Positions 17,746-27,297 are shown, counted from the first letter of the stretch. The stretch: 64,000 nt of DNA from BRH-c54 sp036567945 (GCA_036567945.1 DATCTM010000105.1:1-64000), one strand, 5' to 3'. Program-made: numbers and translations. The notes: generated by a model from the sequence alone, not told the origin.

Positions 17746-19344
17746 TTAATTTGAGGCTAATTCTTTTTTAAATTCAGAAGTAGTATGGAAAGTTATTTCC
17801 GGATAATCGGCTTGTGCACTTTGCAATAAAAAGGCACTTTGAGCCAAGAAAACATCATTTCCATCTTTATCTATAGCAATGTATTGACTTTTTCGCATTT
17901 TAAATTCTTCTATTTTTGCCTCATTATCCGAAGTCATCCAACAAGCTTTATGCAAATTTTTAGCTTCAAACTCTGCCGATGCTCCATACTCGTGTTTTAA
18001 ACGATGTTGAATAACCTCAAATTGTAACTCTCCAACTGTACCAACAATTTTTCTGTTACCCGGTTGTTGTGTGAAAAGCTGAGCCACACCTTCATCCGTA
18101 AGTTGCTGAATACCTTTTTCCAGTTGCTTGGTTTTCATAGGGTCTTTATTAATAAGTTCCTTGAAAATTTCCGGAGAGAAACTTGGAATTCCTTGGAATT
18201 CTATTTTTTCTCCTTCAGTAAGCGTGTCGCCAATTTTAAAATTTCCGGCATCATATAAACCAATTACATCACCCGGAAAAGCTTCATCAATAACGCTTTT
18301 ATCCTGAGCCATAAAACTGGTAGGATTGTTAAATCTTAATTTTTTATCGGTAGCTACATTGTAGTAAAACTTGTTTCTTTCAAATGTTCCCGAACAAATT
18401 CTTAAAAAAGCAATTCTATCTCGGTGTTTAGGATCTAAATTGGCGTGAATTTTAAAAATAAATCCTGTAAAATTAGGTTCTGTAGGTTCTACCATTCTTA
18501 TGTTGGTTGCTCTACTTCTTGGGCTTGGAGCAATTGCTAAGAAAGTATCTAACAATTCCTGTACACCAAAATTATTAAGGGCACTACCAAAAAATACGGG
18601 AGCCAATTCTCCTGCACGATATTTTTCTACATCAAAAGCATCATAAACTCCTTCAATAAGCTCTACATCTTCTCTCAATTTTGGAGCGTCATCTTCAATT
18701 ATTTCATCCAATAAAGGATCGTTTAGATCTTTAATGCTTACAATTTCTCTTTCAATTTTTGTTTTATTGGAATCAAATAAATTCAGGTGTTTTTCATATA
18801 GATTATAAACCCCTTTAAAAGTTGCTCCAATGCTTATTGGCCAGCTTAAAGGTCTTACTTTTATGTCTAAAGTAGTTTCAATTTCATCTAACAAATCAAA
18901 TGGATTTTGACCTTCTCTATCCATTTTATTGATGAAAACAATAACAGGAGTATCACGCATTCTACAAACTTCCATCAGTTTTTTGGTTTGAGCTTCTACA
19001 CCATTGGCACAGTCAATTACCAAAATAACGCTATCTACAGCTGTTAATGTTCTATAAGTATCTTCAGCAAAATCTTTGTGACCCGGAGTATCTAGAATAT
19101 TGATTTTAGTATCTTTATAATTAAAAGCCATTACCGAGGTGGCAACAGAAATTCCTCTTTGCTTTTCAATTTCCATAAAATCGGAAGTAGCGGTTTTCTT
19201 AATCTTATTAGATTTTACAGCACCAGCTGTTTGTATCGCACCACCAAATAATAATAATTTTTCGGTAAGCGTTGTTTTACCCGCATCGGGGTGACTAATA
19301 ATGCCAAAAGTTCTTCTTTTTGCTATTTCTTTCTCTAAACTCAT
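17746..19344 (-). CDS. prfC: peptide chain release factor 3
   Basis: RF3 is a translational GTPase that recycles RF1/RF2 from the ribosome. The 532-residue protein starts in the family way (AKRRTFGIISHPDAGKTTLTEK), with G1 PDAGKTT, G3 DTPGHKD and G4 NKMD, and has the RF3 C-terminal domain. Length is normal. The ATG at 19344 fits the family start exactly, yet a -7-type box ends only 4 bases before it, so the mRNA may be leaderless. It is first gene of prfC - usp - MORN - mnmA. Confidence 0.95.
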   Translation of the reverse strand: MSLEKEIAKRRTFGIISHPDAGKTTLTEKLLLFGGAIQTAGAVKSNKIKKTATSDFMEIEKQRGISVATSVMAFNYKDTKINILDTPGHKDFAEDTYRTLTAVDSVILVIDCANGVEAQTKKLMEVCRMRDTPVIVFINKMDREGQNPFDLLDEIETTLDIKVRPLSWPISIGATFKGVYNLYEKHLNLFDSNKTKIEREIVSIKDLNDPLLDEIIEDDAPKLREDVELIEGVYDAFDVEKYRAGELAPVFFGSALNNFGVQELLDTFLAIAPSPRSRATNIRMVEPTEPNFTGFIFKIHANLDPKHRDRIAFLRICSGTFERNKFYYNVATDKKLRFNNPTSFMAQDKSVIDEAFPGDVIGLYDAGNFKIGDTLTEGEKIEFQGIPSFSPEIFKELINKDPMKTKQLEKGIQQLTDEGVAQLFTQQPGNRKIVGTVGELQFEVIQHRLKHEYGASAEFEAKNLHKACWMTSDNEAKIEEFKMRKSQYIAIDKDGNDVFLAQSAFLLQSAQADYPEITFHTTSEFKKELASN

Positions 19345-19348
19345 GCTG

Positions 19349-19356
19349 CAAAATTA
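19349..19356 (-). promoter_or_regulatory. putative prfC -7 box, almost on the start codon
   Basis: Minus-strand TAATTTTG (19356 to 19349) fits TAnnTTTG and is followed by CAGC and then the prfC ATG. A start of transcription about 5 bases downstream would give an mRNA with little or no leader. No clear -33 element is seen, which lowers confidence. Confidence 0.35.
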
Positions 19357-19451
19357 GTTTTTTTATATGGAATGTAATAGTTGGTGTTAGTTAGTTCAAT
19401 ATACTTTTTTTATCTTCCATTAATTTACTGCTGTTCTACTAAGAAAATTAC

Positions 19452-19459
19452 TACTTTTG
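19452..19459 (+). promoter_or_regulatory. putative hpt -7 box
   Basis: TACTTTTG fits the TAnnTTTG consensus and lies 19 bases before the hpt ATG, in the gap divergent from prfC. No good -33 element was found. Confidence 0.4.
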
Positions 19460-19478
19460 CAATCCAATTTTCATAAAA

Positions 19479-20018
19479 ATGGGTAAGATAACAATTAAAG
19501 ATAAAACCTTTAAACCATACATTTCTGCTGAGGAGCTGCAAACTTCCATAAGTAAAGTTGCTAACGAAATTAATATGCACTACAGTGGTAAATCACCTAT
19601 TTTTATCGGAGTACTAAATGGCTCGTTTATGTTTATGAGCGATTTATTGAAAGAAATCAACCTGCAATGTATGGTTTCTTTTGTAAAGTTAGCTTCTTAT
19701 GAAGGAACTACTACTACAGGAAAAGTAAACGAGTTAATTGGATTAAATGAAGATATAGAAGGACAAGATATTATTTTGGTAGAAGATATTGTAGATACTG
19801 GAAATACCTTGGTTAAATTGTATGAAATTTTACAAAATAAAAAAGTAAATTCTATAAAAATTGCTTCATTGCTATTTAAACCTGAAGCTTATCACAAACC
19901 TTATCCGATTGATTATATAGGCAAAGAAATTCCAAATGCTTTTGTGTTGGGCTACGGGTTAGATTATGATGGTTATGGCAGAAATCTCAGTTCAATTTAT
20001 GTGTTGGATGAACAATAG
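19479..20018 (+). CDS. hpt: hypoxanthine phosphoribosyltransferase
   Basis: This purine-salvage enzyme makes IMP (and GMP) from hypoxanthine (or guanine) and PRPP. The 179-residue protein has the PRPP-binding motif VEDIVDTGNTL (about 101-111) and the family segment FIGVLNGSFMFMSDL. Size is normal. It heads an apparent operon hpt - adk - obgE, with a 45-base gap to adk. Confidence 0.93.
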   Translation: MGKITIKDKTFKPYISAEELQTSISKVANEINMHYSGKSPIFIGVLNGSFMFMSDLLKEINLQCMVSFVKLASYEGTTTTGKVNELIGLNEDIEGQDIILVEDIVDTGNTLVKLYEILQNKKVNSIKIASLLFKPEAYHKPYPIDYIGKEIPNAFVLGYGLDYDGYGRNLSSIYVLDEQ

Positions 20019-20063
20019 AATTAGATATTAAGTTAGTTTAAAATTATAAAAAACCAAAAAGAT

Positions 20064-20639
20064 ATGTTAAATATAGTATTATTTGGTCCTCCGGGGGCAG
20101 GAAAAGGAACACAAGCAGCAAAATTAGTTGATAAATACAGTTTAGTACATTTATCAACGGGAGATATTTTTAGAGCCAACATTAAAGGCGAAACTGAATT
20201 GGGTAAATTAGCTAAAAGCTATATGGATAAGGGAAATTTAGTTCCTGATGAAGTTACTATTAGTATGTTAGAGGCAGAGGTAGATAAAAATCCACAAGCT
20301 AAGGGGTTTATTTTTGATGGTTTTCCGAGAACTACACCACAAGCAGAAGCGTTAGATAAATTTTTAACTTCAAAAAACACAGCTATCTCTATTATGTTAG
20401 CGTTAGATGTTCCAAATGAAGAACTAATAAAACGTTTGTTAGAAAGAGGAAAAGATAGCGGAAGAGCAGATGATTTAGATGAAAGTATTATTGCTAATAG
20501 AATTAAAGTGTATAACGAACAAACTGCTGTAGTGGCTGATTTTTATGCTGCTCAAAACAAATTTGAAAAAATTAATGGTGTAGGAAGCATTGAGGAAATT
20601 TTTAATCGTTTGTGTTCAGCTATTGATAACGCTAATTAA
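20064..20639 (+). CDS. adk: adenylate kinase, short form
   Basis: Adenylate kinase interconverts ATP + AMP and 2 ADP. The 191-residue protein has the P-loop GPPGAGKGT (8-16), the AMP-site segment HLSTGDIFR and the segment GFPRT. The LID between about 128 and 140 (RGKDSGRADD) is short and has no zinc-binding Cys residues, so this is the short-LID type. It lies between hpt and obgE on the same strand. Confidence 0.96.
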   Translation: MLNIVLFGPPGAGKGTQAAKLVDKYSLVHLSTGDIFRANIKGETELGKLAKSYMDKGNLVPDEVTISMLEAEVDKNPQAKGFIFDGFPRTTPQAEALDKFLTSKNTAISIMLALDVPNEELIKRLLERGKDSGRADDLDESIIANRIKVYNEQTAVVADFYAAQNKFEKINGVGSIEEIFNRLCSAIDNAN

Positions 20640-20688
20640 ATATTAGAGATTAGAAATTAAACTTCAAACTTTTAACTTATAAAAACTA

Positions 20689-21687
20689 ATGTCCAACTCC
20701 AATTTTATAGATTACGTAAAAATACACTGCACTTCAGGAATGGGAGGTAGAGGTTCGAGGCATTTTAGAAGGGAAAAGTATGAACCCAAAGGTGGCCCTG
20801 ATGGAGGAGATGGTGGTAGAGGTGGACACGTAATTGTGAAAGGCAATAAAAATCTATGGACTTTATTGCATTTAAAATACAAACGACATATAAAAGCCAA
20901 GCATGGTGAAGATGGAAGTAGTTCTAGAAGTACAGGTGCTGAAGGAGAAGATGTTTATGTAGAAGTTCCGTTAGGAACAATTGCCAAAGATGGTGAAACA
21001 GGAGAGGTCTTATTTGAAATTACGCAAGATGGCGAAGAACAAATCTTACTTAAAGGAGGCAGAGGTGGATTAGGAAATGCTCATTTTAAATCCTCAACTA
21101 ACCAAGCCCCAAGATATGCACAGCCCGGAGAAGATGGTCAAGAAGCATGGAAAATATTAGAATTAAAAGTATTGGCGGATGTTGGTTTGGTTGGCTTTCC
21201 TAATGCCGGAAAATCAACATTATTGTCGGTGTTGAGTGCTGCAAAGCCTGAAATAGCCAATTACCCTTTTACTACCTTAGTGCCTAATTTAGGGATTGTT
21301 TCTTACAGAGATTATCGTTCTTTTGTGATGGCAGATATCCCTGGGATTATTGAAGGAGCTCACGAAGGTAAGGGTTTAGGAATTCGATTTTTACGACACA
21401 TAGAGAGAAATGCGGTATTGTTATTTTTAATTCCTGCTGACAGCAATAATATTAATGAAGAATACGAGATTCTATTAAATGAATTAAGAGCGTATAACCC
21501 GGAATTATTAGATAAAGACAGAATATTAGCCATTTCTAAATCTGATATGTTGGATGATGAACTAAAAGATGAAATTGAAAAAGATCTGCCGGAAGTTCCT
21601 CATTTGTTTATTTCTTCTGTTGCTCAACAAGGCTTACTAGAACTGAAAGACTTACTTTGGAAGTATATTAACAAGGGAGAAGAGTAA
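20689..21687 (+). CDS. obgE: GTPase Obg/CgtA
   Basis: An essential ribosome-associated GTPase. The 332-residue protein has the Gly-rich Obg domain (1-158, with GGPDGGDGGRGG), then a G domain with G1 GFPNAGKST (about 166-174), G3 DIPG and a G4 reading SKSD in place of NKxD, a common Obg variant. There is no C-terminal extension. A hairpin follows the gene at 21694. Confidence 0.96.
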   Translation: MSNSNFIDYVKIHCTSGMGGRGSRHFRREKYEPKGGPDGGDGGRGGHVIVKGNKNLWTLLHLKYKRHIKAKHGEDGSSSRSTGAEGEDVYVEVPLGTIAKDGETGEVLFEITQDGEEQILLKGGRGGLGNAHFKSSTNQAPRYAQPGEDGQEAWKILELKVLADVGLVGFPNAGKSTLLSVLSAAKPEIANYPFTTLVPNLGIVSYRDYRSFVMADIPGIIEGAHEGKGLGIRFLRHIERNAVLLFLIPADSNNINEEYEILLNELRAYNPELLDKDRILAISKSDMLDDELKDEIEKDLPEVPHLFISSVAQQGLLELKDLLWKYINKGEE

Positions 21688-21693
21688 GAAAAT

Positions 21694-21727
21694 GCCACGA
21701 ATACACTAATATTAATATATTCGTGGC
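21694..21727. terminator. inverted repeat between convergent obgE and paaZ
   Basis: GCCACGAATA (21694-21703) and TATTCGTGGC (21718-21727) form a perfect 10-bp stem with a 14-base AT-rich loop, lying between two convergent genes. No strong T run follows, so it may be a weak terminator or a dispersed intergenic repeat. Confidence 0.5.
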
Positions 21728-21750
21728 TAATAACCTTACAAACTAACTAT

Positions 21751-23796
21751 CTAGTCTTGATTTTTAAACTTCACCATCGTTAAGATAGTAGCTAAAGCAA
21801 CTGTTTCCCCTGTTTCATCATACACATCTACTAAGAATTTTACAATTCCTTTTTTAATGTCGTTTTCATCTTTTTTCTCTTGAGAGATTTTTTCCTTAGC
21901 AGTGAATCTAACGCCAATGGTCATTCCCGGATAAACAGGTTTAACAAATCTACATTCATCCAACCCATAGTTTAACAAAACAGGACCTTTTTTGCCATCA
22001 ACAAATAAACCTGCTGCTTTTGATAATACCCAATATCCATGAGCAACATTTCTTTCAAAAATAGTTCCTTCTAAAGAAGTCGCATCTACGTGAGCGTAAA
22101 AATGATCACCACTAACGTTCGCAAAGTTCACAATGTCCGCATCAGTAACGGTATGTTTTCTAGTTACCACCGTTTCACCTATTTGAATTTCTTCAAAATA
22201 CTTTTGGAAAACATGTCTATCAAATTCTGTTTGTTCAGCACCGTATTGGTATTGGTTGGTAACTTTTGTAATCATCGTTGGAGAACCTTGAATAGCAGTA
22301 CGTTGTAAGTAATGCAAAATACCACGCTTTCCACCCATTTCTTCACCGCCTCCGGCTCTACCCGGTCCGCCATGGGTAAGCAACGGCATAGGAGATCCAT
22401 GTCCGGTATTTTCTTTAGAACAAGCAGCGTTTAATATCAAAATTCGTCCATGCATACAAGCTGCACCTAACACAAATTCTTTAGCAATTTTATCATCATT
22501 GGTAACAATGGAACAAACTAGAGAACCTTTGCCCATATTGGCTAATTCAATGGCTTCATCTAATGTTTTGTAGGGAATTATGGTTGATACCGGACCAAAT
22601 GCTTCAATGTTGTGGCAATCGGTATTGGTAAATGGATTTTCGTTTAAAAATAAGATGGGCGATAAGAAAGCGCCTTTGCTTTTGTCAGCTCCGGTAACTT
22701 CAAAATTATCTACATCTCCAAAAACAATTTTCTGACTGGCAGAAAGTTGAGCTACTTTTTCTTTTACTTCTTTTACTTGCTCTAACCCTGCCAAAGCACC
22801 CATTCTTACCCCTTCTACAGCAGGATTTCCAATTACCGTTTGAGCCAATCTTTTTCCTAAAGCAATTTGTACATCTTCTACTAATTTTTCTGGAACAATA
22901 ATTCTACGAACAGCCGTACATTTTTGTCCGGCTTTTACTGTCATTTCTCGTTGTACTTCTTTTATAAATAAATCAAACTCTTCCGTTCCAGGAATAGCAT
23001 CCTCACCTAAAATACTTGCATTTAATGAATCAGCTTCCATATTAAATGGGACAGCTTCTTCTAACAAACGAGGGTGTGCTTTAAGCATTTTTCCGGTTGA
23101 AGCAGAGCCTGTAAATGTAACAACATCTTGGTTGGTAACATGGTCTAAAATTCCATTGGCAGAACCACAAATTAATTGTAATGCTCCTGCTGGAAGTATG
23201 TTGGAGTCGATAATATCTTTCACCATTGCTTCGGTCAGGAAAGAAGTTAATGTTGCCGGTTTAACAATAGCTGGAACACCGGCCATTAGGTTGACAGCAA
23301 TTTTTTCCAACATTCCCCAAATAGGAAAGTTAAATGCATTAATATGGATGGCAACACCTTGCTTAGGAACCATAATATGATGACCTATAAAAGTGCCATT
23401 TTTAGAAAGTGGAGCAGTTTCTCCATCCACATAAAATGGCTCGTCAGGAAATTGTCTTCTAAGACTGGCATTAGCGAATAAATTACCAATGCCACCTTCA
23501 ATATCTATCCAACTATCTACTTTTGTAGCACCTGTTTTAGCACTTACTTCGTAGTATTTTGTTTTCAAGGTTAAAAGATGCATGGCCAAAGCTTTTAGCA
23601 TCAGTCCTCTTTCCTGAAAAGTCATTTTTCTAAGAGTTGGACCGCCAACTTTACGAGCATAATCCATCATAGCTGCAAAATCTAAACCTTCGCTTGAAGC
23701 AGTAGCAATTTGTTCGCCTGTAATGGCATCAAATAATGGTTTTTCTTTACCTGAGCCTTCTACCCATTGTCCTTGAGCGTAATTTTGTAGTTTCAT
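21751..23796 (-). CDS. paaZ: bifunctional oxepin-CoA hydrolase / 3-oxo-5,6-dehydrosuberyl-CoA semialdehyde dehydrogenase
   Basis: PaaZ opens the oxepin ring of the phenylacetate pathway and oxidises the resulting aldehyde. The 681-residue protein is a fusion: an aldehyde dehydrogenase domain (about 1-520) with the catalytic Cys in VKAGQKCTAVRR and the general-base Glu in FNMEADS, then a MaoC-like hydratase domain (about 530-681, VSGDHFYAHVD). Both halves look intact. It is on its own, about 9.4 kb from paaE/paaABCD, but clearly belongs to that pathway. The upstream gap of 286 bases to miaB holds no gene that I can see. Confidence 0.94.
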   Translation of the reverse strand: MKLQNYAQGQWVEGSGKEKPLFDAITGEQIATASSEGLDFAAMMDYARKVGGPTLRKMTFQERGLMLKALAMHLLTLKTKYYEVSAKTGATKVDSWIDIEGGIGNLFANASLRRQFPDEPFYVDGETAPLSKNGTFIGHHIMVPKQGVAIHINAFNFPIWGMLEKIAVNLMAGVPAIVKPATLTSFLTEAMVKDIIDSNILPAGALQLICGSANGILDHVTNQDVVTFTGSASTGKMLKAHPRLLEEAVPFNMEADSLNASILGEDAIPGTEEFDLFIKEVQREMTVKAGQKCTAVRRIIVPEKLVEDVQIALGKRLAQTVIGNPAVEGVRMGALAGLEQVKEVKEKVAQLSASQKIVFGDVDNFEVTGADKSKGAFLSPILFLNENPFTNTDCHNIEAFGPVSTIIPYKTLDEAIELANMGKGSLVCSIVTNDDKIAKEFVLGAACMHGRILILNAACSKENTGHGSPMPLLTHGGPGRAGGGEEMGGKRGILHYLQRTAIQGSPTMITKVTNQYQYGAEQTEFDRHVFQKYFEEIQIGETVVTRKHTVTDADIVNFANVSGDHFYAHVDATSLEGTIFERNVAHGYWVLSKAAGLFVDGKKGPVLLNYGLDECRFVKPVYPGMTIGVRFTAKEKISQEKKDENDIKKGIVKFLVDVYDETGETVALATILTMVKFKNQD

Positions 23797-24028
23797 ATGT
23801 AGATATTTATTTGTTTTTTATTTGTCATATGGAATATGCCAGTTTATCTTTATTCTTGTTGGTGTGCTTTTGCTCGTGGCTATTTCATAACTATATAGTT
23901 CTTTTATTTTAGGTCAGTAAAATTAATAACTGTTTATAAACCTACCATTATATTTTGGTAAAAATTAGAATAACTCTATTTATGATGTAGAAGTAGAGGG
24001 GTAACAAAAGCTTTTTCTTTTGATGTCA

Positions 24029-24062
24029 TTTTGTCATAACTCATAAAAATTGGCTAATTTTG
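24029..24062 (+). promoter_or_regulatory. putative miaB promoter
   Basis: TTTTG at 24029-24033 and TAATTTTG at 24055-24062 are 21 bases apart, close to the Bacteroidota -33/-7 arrangement (TTTG and TAnnTTTG). The miaB ATG follows 20 bases after the -7 box. Confidence 0.45.
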
Positions 24063-24082
24063 TAGTTCTTTAAAAAATAAAT

Positions 24083-25525
24083 ATGGAATTAGGAAATAAA
24101 GTAATAGATGAGGCTGTTCAAGGTTCTGCGACCTTGTTAGCAGATACGGATAAAACCAATAATAAAAAAGTTTACATAGAAAGTTATGGATGCCAGATGA
24201 ACTTTTCTGATAGTGAAATAGTTGCTTCTATTTTAGCTGAAAGTGGTTATGGTACTACTAATAATTTGGAAGAAGCGGATGTAGTATTGGTTAATACTTG
24301 TTCGATTAGAGAAAAAGCTGAGCAAACGGTAAGACAACGATTAACGGTTTTCAATAAAGAAAAAAAGAAAAAACCGGAGTTGGTAATTGGTGTGTTAGGT
24401 TGTATGGCAGAGCGATTAAAATCACAATTATTAGAAGAAGAAAAAATTGTTGACATAGTGGTTGGTCCTGATGCTTACAGAGACTTACCCAATTTAGTAG
24501 CTCAAGTGGATGAAGGTAAAAAAGCGGTAAATGTTATCTTATCTAAAGAAGAAACTTATGGAGATATTAGTCCGGTAAGGTTGTTAAGCAATGGAGTTAC
24601 GGCATTTATTTCCATTACCCGTGGTTGCGATAACATGTGTACTTTTTGTGTAGTGCCTTTTACTAGAGGAAGAGAAAGAAGTAGAAATCCTGAAAGTATT
24701 TTAAAAGAAGCTCAAGATTTATTTGATAGGGGTTATAGAGAGGTTACTTTATTGGGTCAGAATGTAGATTCTTATTTGTGGTATGGTACAGAAGGATTGA
24801 AAAAATATTATGAAAATTTATCGGAAGAAGAAAAAGCTCAAAGCATCAATTTTGCTCAATTGATGGAAAAAGTAGCTCAAATTAGTCCGAAGTTGCGAGT
24901 GAGGTTTTCTACTTCACATCCTAAAGATATGACAGATGAATTTTTGCATGTGATGGCTAAATACGATAACATTTGCAATTATATTCATTTGCCTTTTCAG
25001 AGTGGAAGTAACAGAATTTTAGAAATGATGAACAGAGGATATACCAGAGAATGGTATATGGATAGAATTGATAGTATTAGAAAAATTGTTCCTGAGTGTT
25101 CTATTTCAGCTGATATTATTGCGGGTTTTTGTTCGGAGACAGAAGAAGATCATCAAGATACATTATCATTAATGGACTGCGTAAAGTACGATTTTTCTTA
25201 CATGTTTAATTATTCTGAAAGACCTAATACGCAAGCTCAACGTAAGTTTAAGGATGATGTTCCTCAAGAAGTAAAAAGTAGAAGATTACAAGAAATTATA
25301 GATAAACAAAGTGCCCATTCATTAGAAAGAAACCAAGCTTATGTTGGTAAAACATTTGAAGTGTTGGTAGAAAAAAAATCTAAACGCTCTGATAATGAAT
25401 TGGCAGGAAGAACTTCTCAAAACACAGTGGTGGTTTTTCCTAAAGAAAATTACAAAGTAGGCGATTATGTAACTGTTTATATAGAAGATTGCACAGGGGG
25501 AACATTGTTAGGGAGAGCGATATAA
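24083..25525 (+). CDS. miaB: tRNA-2-methylthio-N6-dimethylallyladenosine synthase
   Basis: MiaB is a radical-SAM methylthiotransferase that turns i6A37 into ms2i6A37 in tRNA. The 480-residue protein has the N-terminal auxiliary-cluster cysteines C37 (GCQMN), C73 (NTCS) and C107 (GCMAE), the radical-SAM CxxxCxxC set C182, C186, C189 (RGCDNMCTFC), and a C-terminal TRAM domain ending GGTLLGRAI. The loop AHSLERNQ is normal. It leads a run with the sigma54 activator 19 bases downstream. Confidence 0.95.
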   Translation: MELGNKVIDEAVQGSATLLADTDKTNNKKVYIESYGCQMNFSDSEIVASILAESGYGTTNNLEEADVVLVNTCSIREKAEQTVRQRLTVFNKEKKKKPELVIGVLGCMAERLKSQLLEEEKIVDIVVGPDAYRDLPNLVAQVDEGKKAVNVILSKEETYGDISPVRLLSNGVTAFISITRGCDNMCTFCVVPFTRGRERSRNPESILKEAQDLFDRGYREVTLLGQNVDSYLWYGTEGLKKYYENLSEEEKAQSINFAQLMEKVAQISPKLRVRFSTSHPKDMTDEFLHVMAKYDNICNYIHLPFQSGSNRILEMMNRGYTREWYMDRIDSIRKIVPECSISADIIAGFCSETEEDHQDTLSLMDCVKYDFSYMFNYSERPNTQAQRKFKDDVPQEVKSRRLQEIIDKQSAHSLERNQAYVGKTFEVLVEKKSKRSDNELAGRTSQNTVVVFPKENYKVGDYVTVYIEDCTGGTLLGRAI

Positions 25526-25544
25526 GTTAAAAGGTTTAACCATT

Positions 25545-26798
25545 ATGGATACACAACAAATAAAACAGCGTTTTGGAATTATTGGTAGCTCGCCAATGTT
25601 AGATAGGGCTATAAACATAGCTGCTCAGGTAGCCGTTACTGATTTATCTGTTTTAATTACAGGAGAAAGTGGAGTAGGGAAAGAAGTAATGCCTCAAATT
25701 ATTCATCAATTAAGTGCCAGAAAACACAATAAATATATTGCTGTAAACTGTGGTGCAATTCCAGAAGGAACTATAGATTCGGAATTATTTGGACATGAAA
25801 AAGGTGCTTTTACGGGAGCTCATGAAGCTCGTAAAGGCTATTTTGAAGTAGTTGATGGAGGTACCATATTTTTAGATGAGGTTGGTGAATTGCCTTTACC
25901 TACACAAGCCAGGTTATTAAGAGTGTTGGAAACAGGTGAATTTATTAAAGTAGGTTCATCAAAAGTGCAAAAAACTGATGTTAGAATTGTTGCTGCAACT
26001 AATGTAAAATTACCCGAAGCAGTTAAAAAAGGTAAGTTTAGAGAAGATTTATATTACCGATTAAATACAGTGCCGATAGATTTACCTCCGATAAGAGAGC
26101 GAAAAGAAGATATACATTTGTTATTCAGAAAATTTGCTTCAGATTTTGCAGGAAAATATCGTATGCCAAGTGTTCAGTTAACACCTGATGCTGTTGAGTT
26201 GCTTATTAACTATCGTTGGCCGGGAAATATTCGTCAGTTAAAGAATGTGACTGAGCAAATATCAGTAATAGAAAATAATAGGGAAATTTCAGCCAATATT
26301 TTAGCTAACTATTTGCCATTAGATAGTAATACCTCTCAATTACCAACATTGTATAAAGGAGATACTTCAGATATGTCTGAAAGAGATATTTTGTATAAAG
26401 TATTGTTTGATTTAAAAGATGATGTGAATGAGTTGAAAAAATTGGTTTTCGGGATTATTAGCAATGGAAATACAAAACAACCATTGGTTTCCGATTCTGA
26501 AGAAAATACTTCCATGATAAACAGCATAAAAAGATTATATGCTAAAAGTGATGATTTAGATACGGAGAAACCGTTATCTGCAGAAGTGTATAAACCTCAA
26601 ATTATCAATCCTGAAGATGATTTTTCAGATCATGAAGAAGTGGAAGAAGAATCTTTATCTTTGGCTGATAAAGAAAAAGAAATGATTGTTAAAGCATTGA
26701 GAAAACACAACAATAAGCGAAGAAAAGCTTCTGAAGAGTTAGGTATTTCTGAAAGAACACTTTACAGAAAAATTAAAGAATACGATATTAATGAATAA
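25545..26798 (+). CDS. sigma54-dependent transcriptional activator without N-terminal sensor domain
   Basis: A 417-residue bacterial enhancer-binding protein. The AAA+ domain begins at once (residues 11-235): Walker A GESGVGKE (40-47), the sigma54-contact loop GAFTGA (87-92), Walker B GGTIFLDEVG. The C-terminus has a Fis-type helix-turn-helix (KRRKASEELGISERTLYRKIKEY). There is no receiver, PAS or GAF domain. Instead a long acidic linker (about 270-380) separates the ATPase and DNA-binding parts. The gene sits between miaB and lptE, an order I recall as common in Bacteroidota. Its targets are unknown; cell-envelope genes are a guess from position. Confidence 0.93.
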   Translation: MDTQQIKQRFGIIGSSPMLDRAINIAAQVAVTDLSVLITGESGVGKEVMPQIIHQLSARKHNKYIAVNCGAIPEGTIDSELFGHEKGAFTGAHEARKGYFEVVDGGTIFLDEVGELPLPTQARLLRVLETGEFIKVGSSKVQKTDVRIVAATNVKLPEAVKKGKFREDLYYRLNTVPIDLPPIRERKEDIHLLFRKFASDFAGKYRMPSVQLTPDAVELLINYRWPGNIRQLKNVTEQISVIENNREISANILANYLPLDSNTSQLPTLYKGDTSDMSERDILYKVLFDLKDDVNELKKLVFGIISNGNTKQPLVSDSEENTSMINSIKRLYAKSDDLDTEKPLSAEVYKPQIINPEDDFSDHEEVEEESLSLADKEKEMIVKALRKHNNKRRKASEELGISERTLYRKIKEYDINE

Positions 26799-27297
26799 AA
26801 AACACTATTATATTGTTCTTGCCTTTCTCATGATATTTTTTTCATGTAAAGTAGATTATTCTTTTACTGGAGCCTCTATTGCTCCTGAAATAAAAACCTT
26901 TTCTGTAAAAACGTTTCAAAATTACGCTCCTTTAGCTAATCCAAACTTAAGTCAGACTTTTAGTGAAGCTTTGAAAGATGTATTTGTTTCTCAAACCAGC
27001 TTACAAATGTTGCCTGCTAATGGCGATTTGCAATTTGAAGGAAGCATAACAGGTTATACCATAACACCAAACGCTATTCAAGGTGACCAAACAGCGGCAA
27101 CTAACAGACTTTCTATAACTGTTAATGTAATTTTCACTAATACCAAAGACGATAAACAAAGCTTTGAAAGAAGCTTTACTCGTTATGCCGATTTTGAATC
27201 ATCCATTAATTTAACTACCATAGAAGATGATCTCATTAAGGATATTAATGGTCAGTTAACGCAAGATATTTTTAATAATGCTGTTTCAAATTGGTAA
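26791..27297 (+). CDS. lptE: LptE-like lipoprotein (LPS assembly)
   Basis: A 168-residue lipoprotein with lipobox FFSC at C19. The segment SFTGASIAPEIKTFSVKTFQNYAPLANP, followed by a mixed alpha/beta domain, matches the Bacteroidota LptE family, which plugs the LptD barrel that inserts LPS in the outer membrane. The ATG overlaps the end of the sigma54-activator gene by 8 bases, so translation is likely coupled. Sequence similarity to proteobacterial LptE is low; the call rests on the family pattern and gene order. Confidence 0.8.
   Translation: MNKKHYYIVLAFLMIFFSCKVDYSFTGASIAPEIKTFSVKTFQNYAPLANPNLSQTFSEALKDVFVSQTSLQMLPANGDLQFEGSITGYTITPNAIQGDQTAATNRLSITVNVIFTNTKDDKQSFERSFTRYADFESSINLTTIEDDLIKDINGQLTQDIFNNAVSNW

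Noticed and set aside
23797..24082. Gap between paaZ and miaB as a site for an RNA gene
   Set aside because: No tRNA-like or strong stem structure and no ORF; only the miaB promoter-like elements can be supported.
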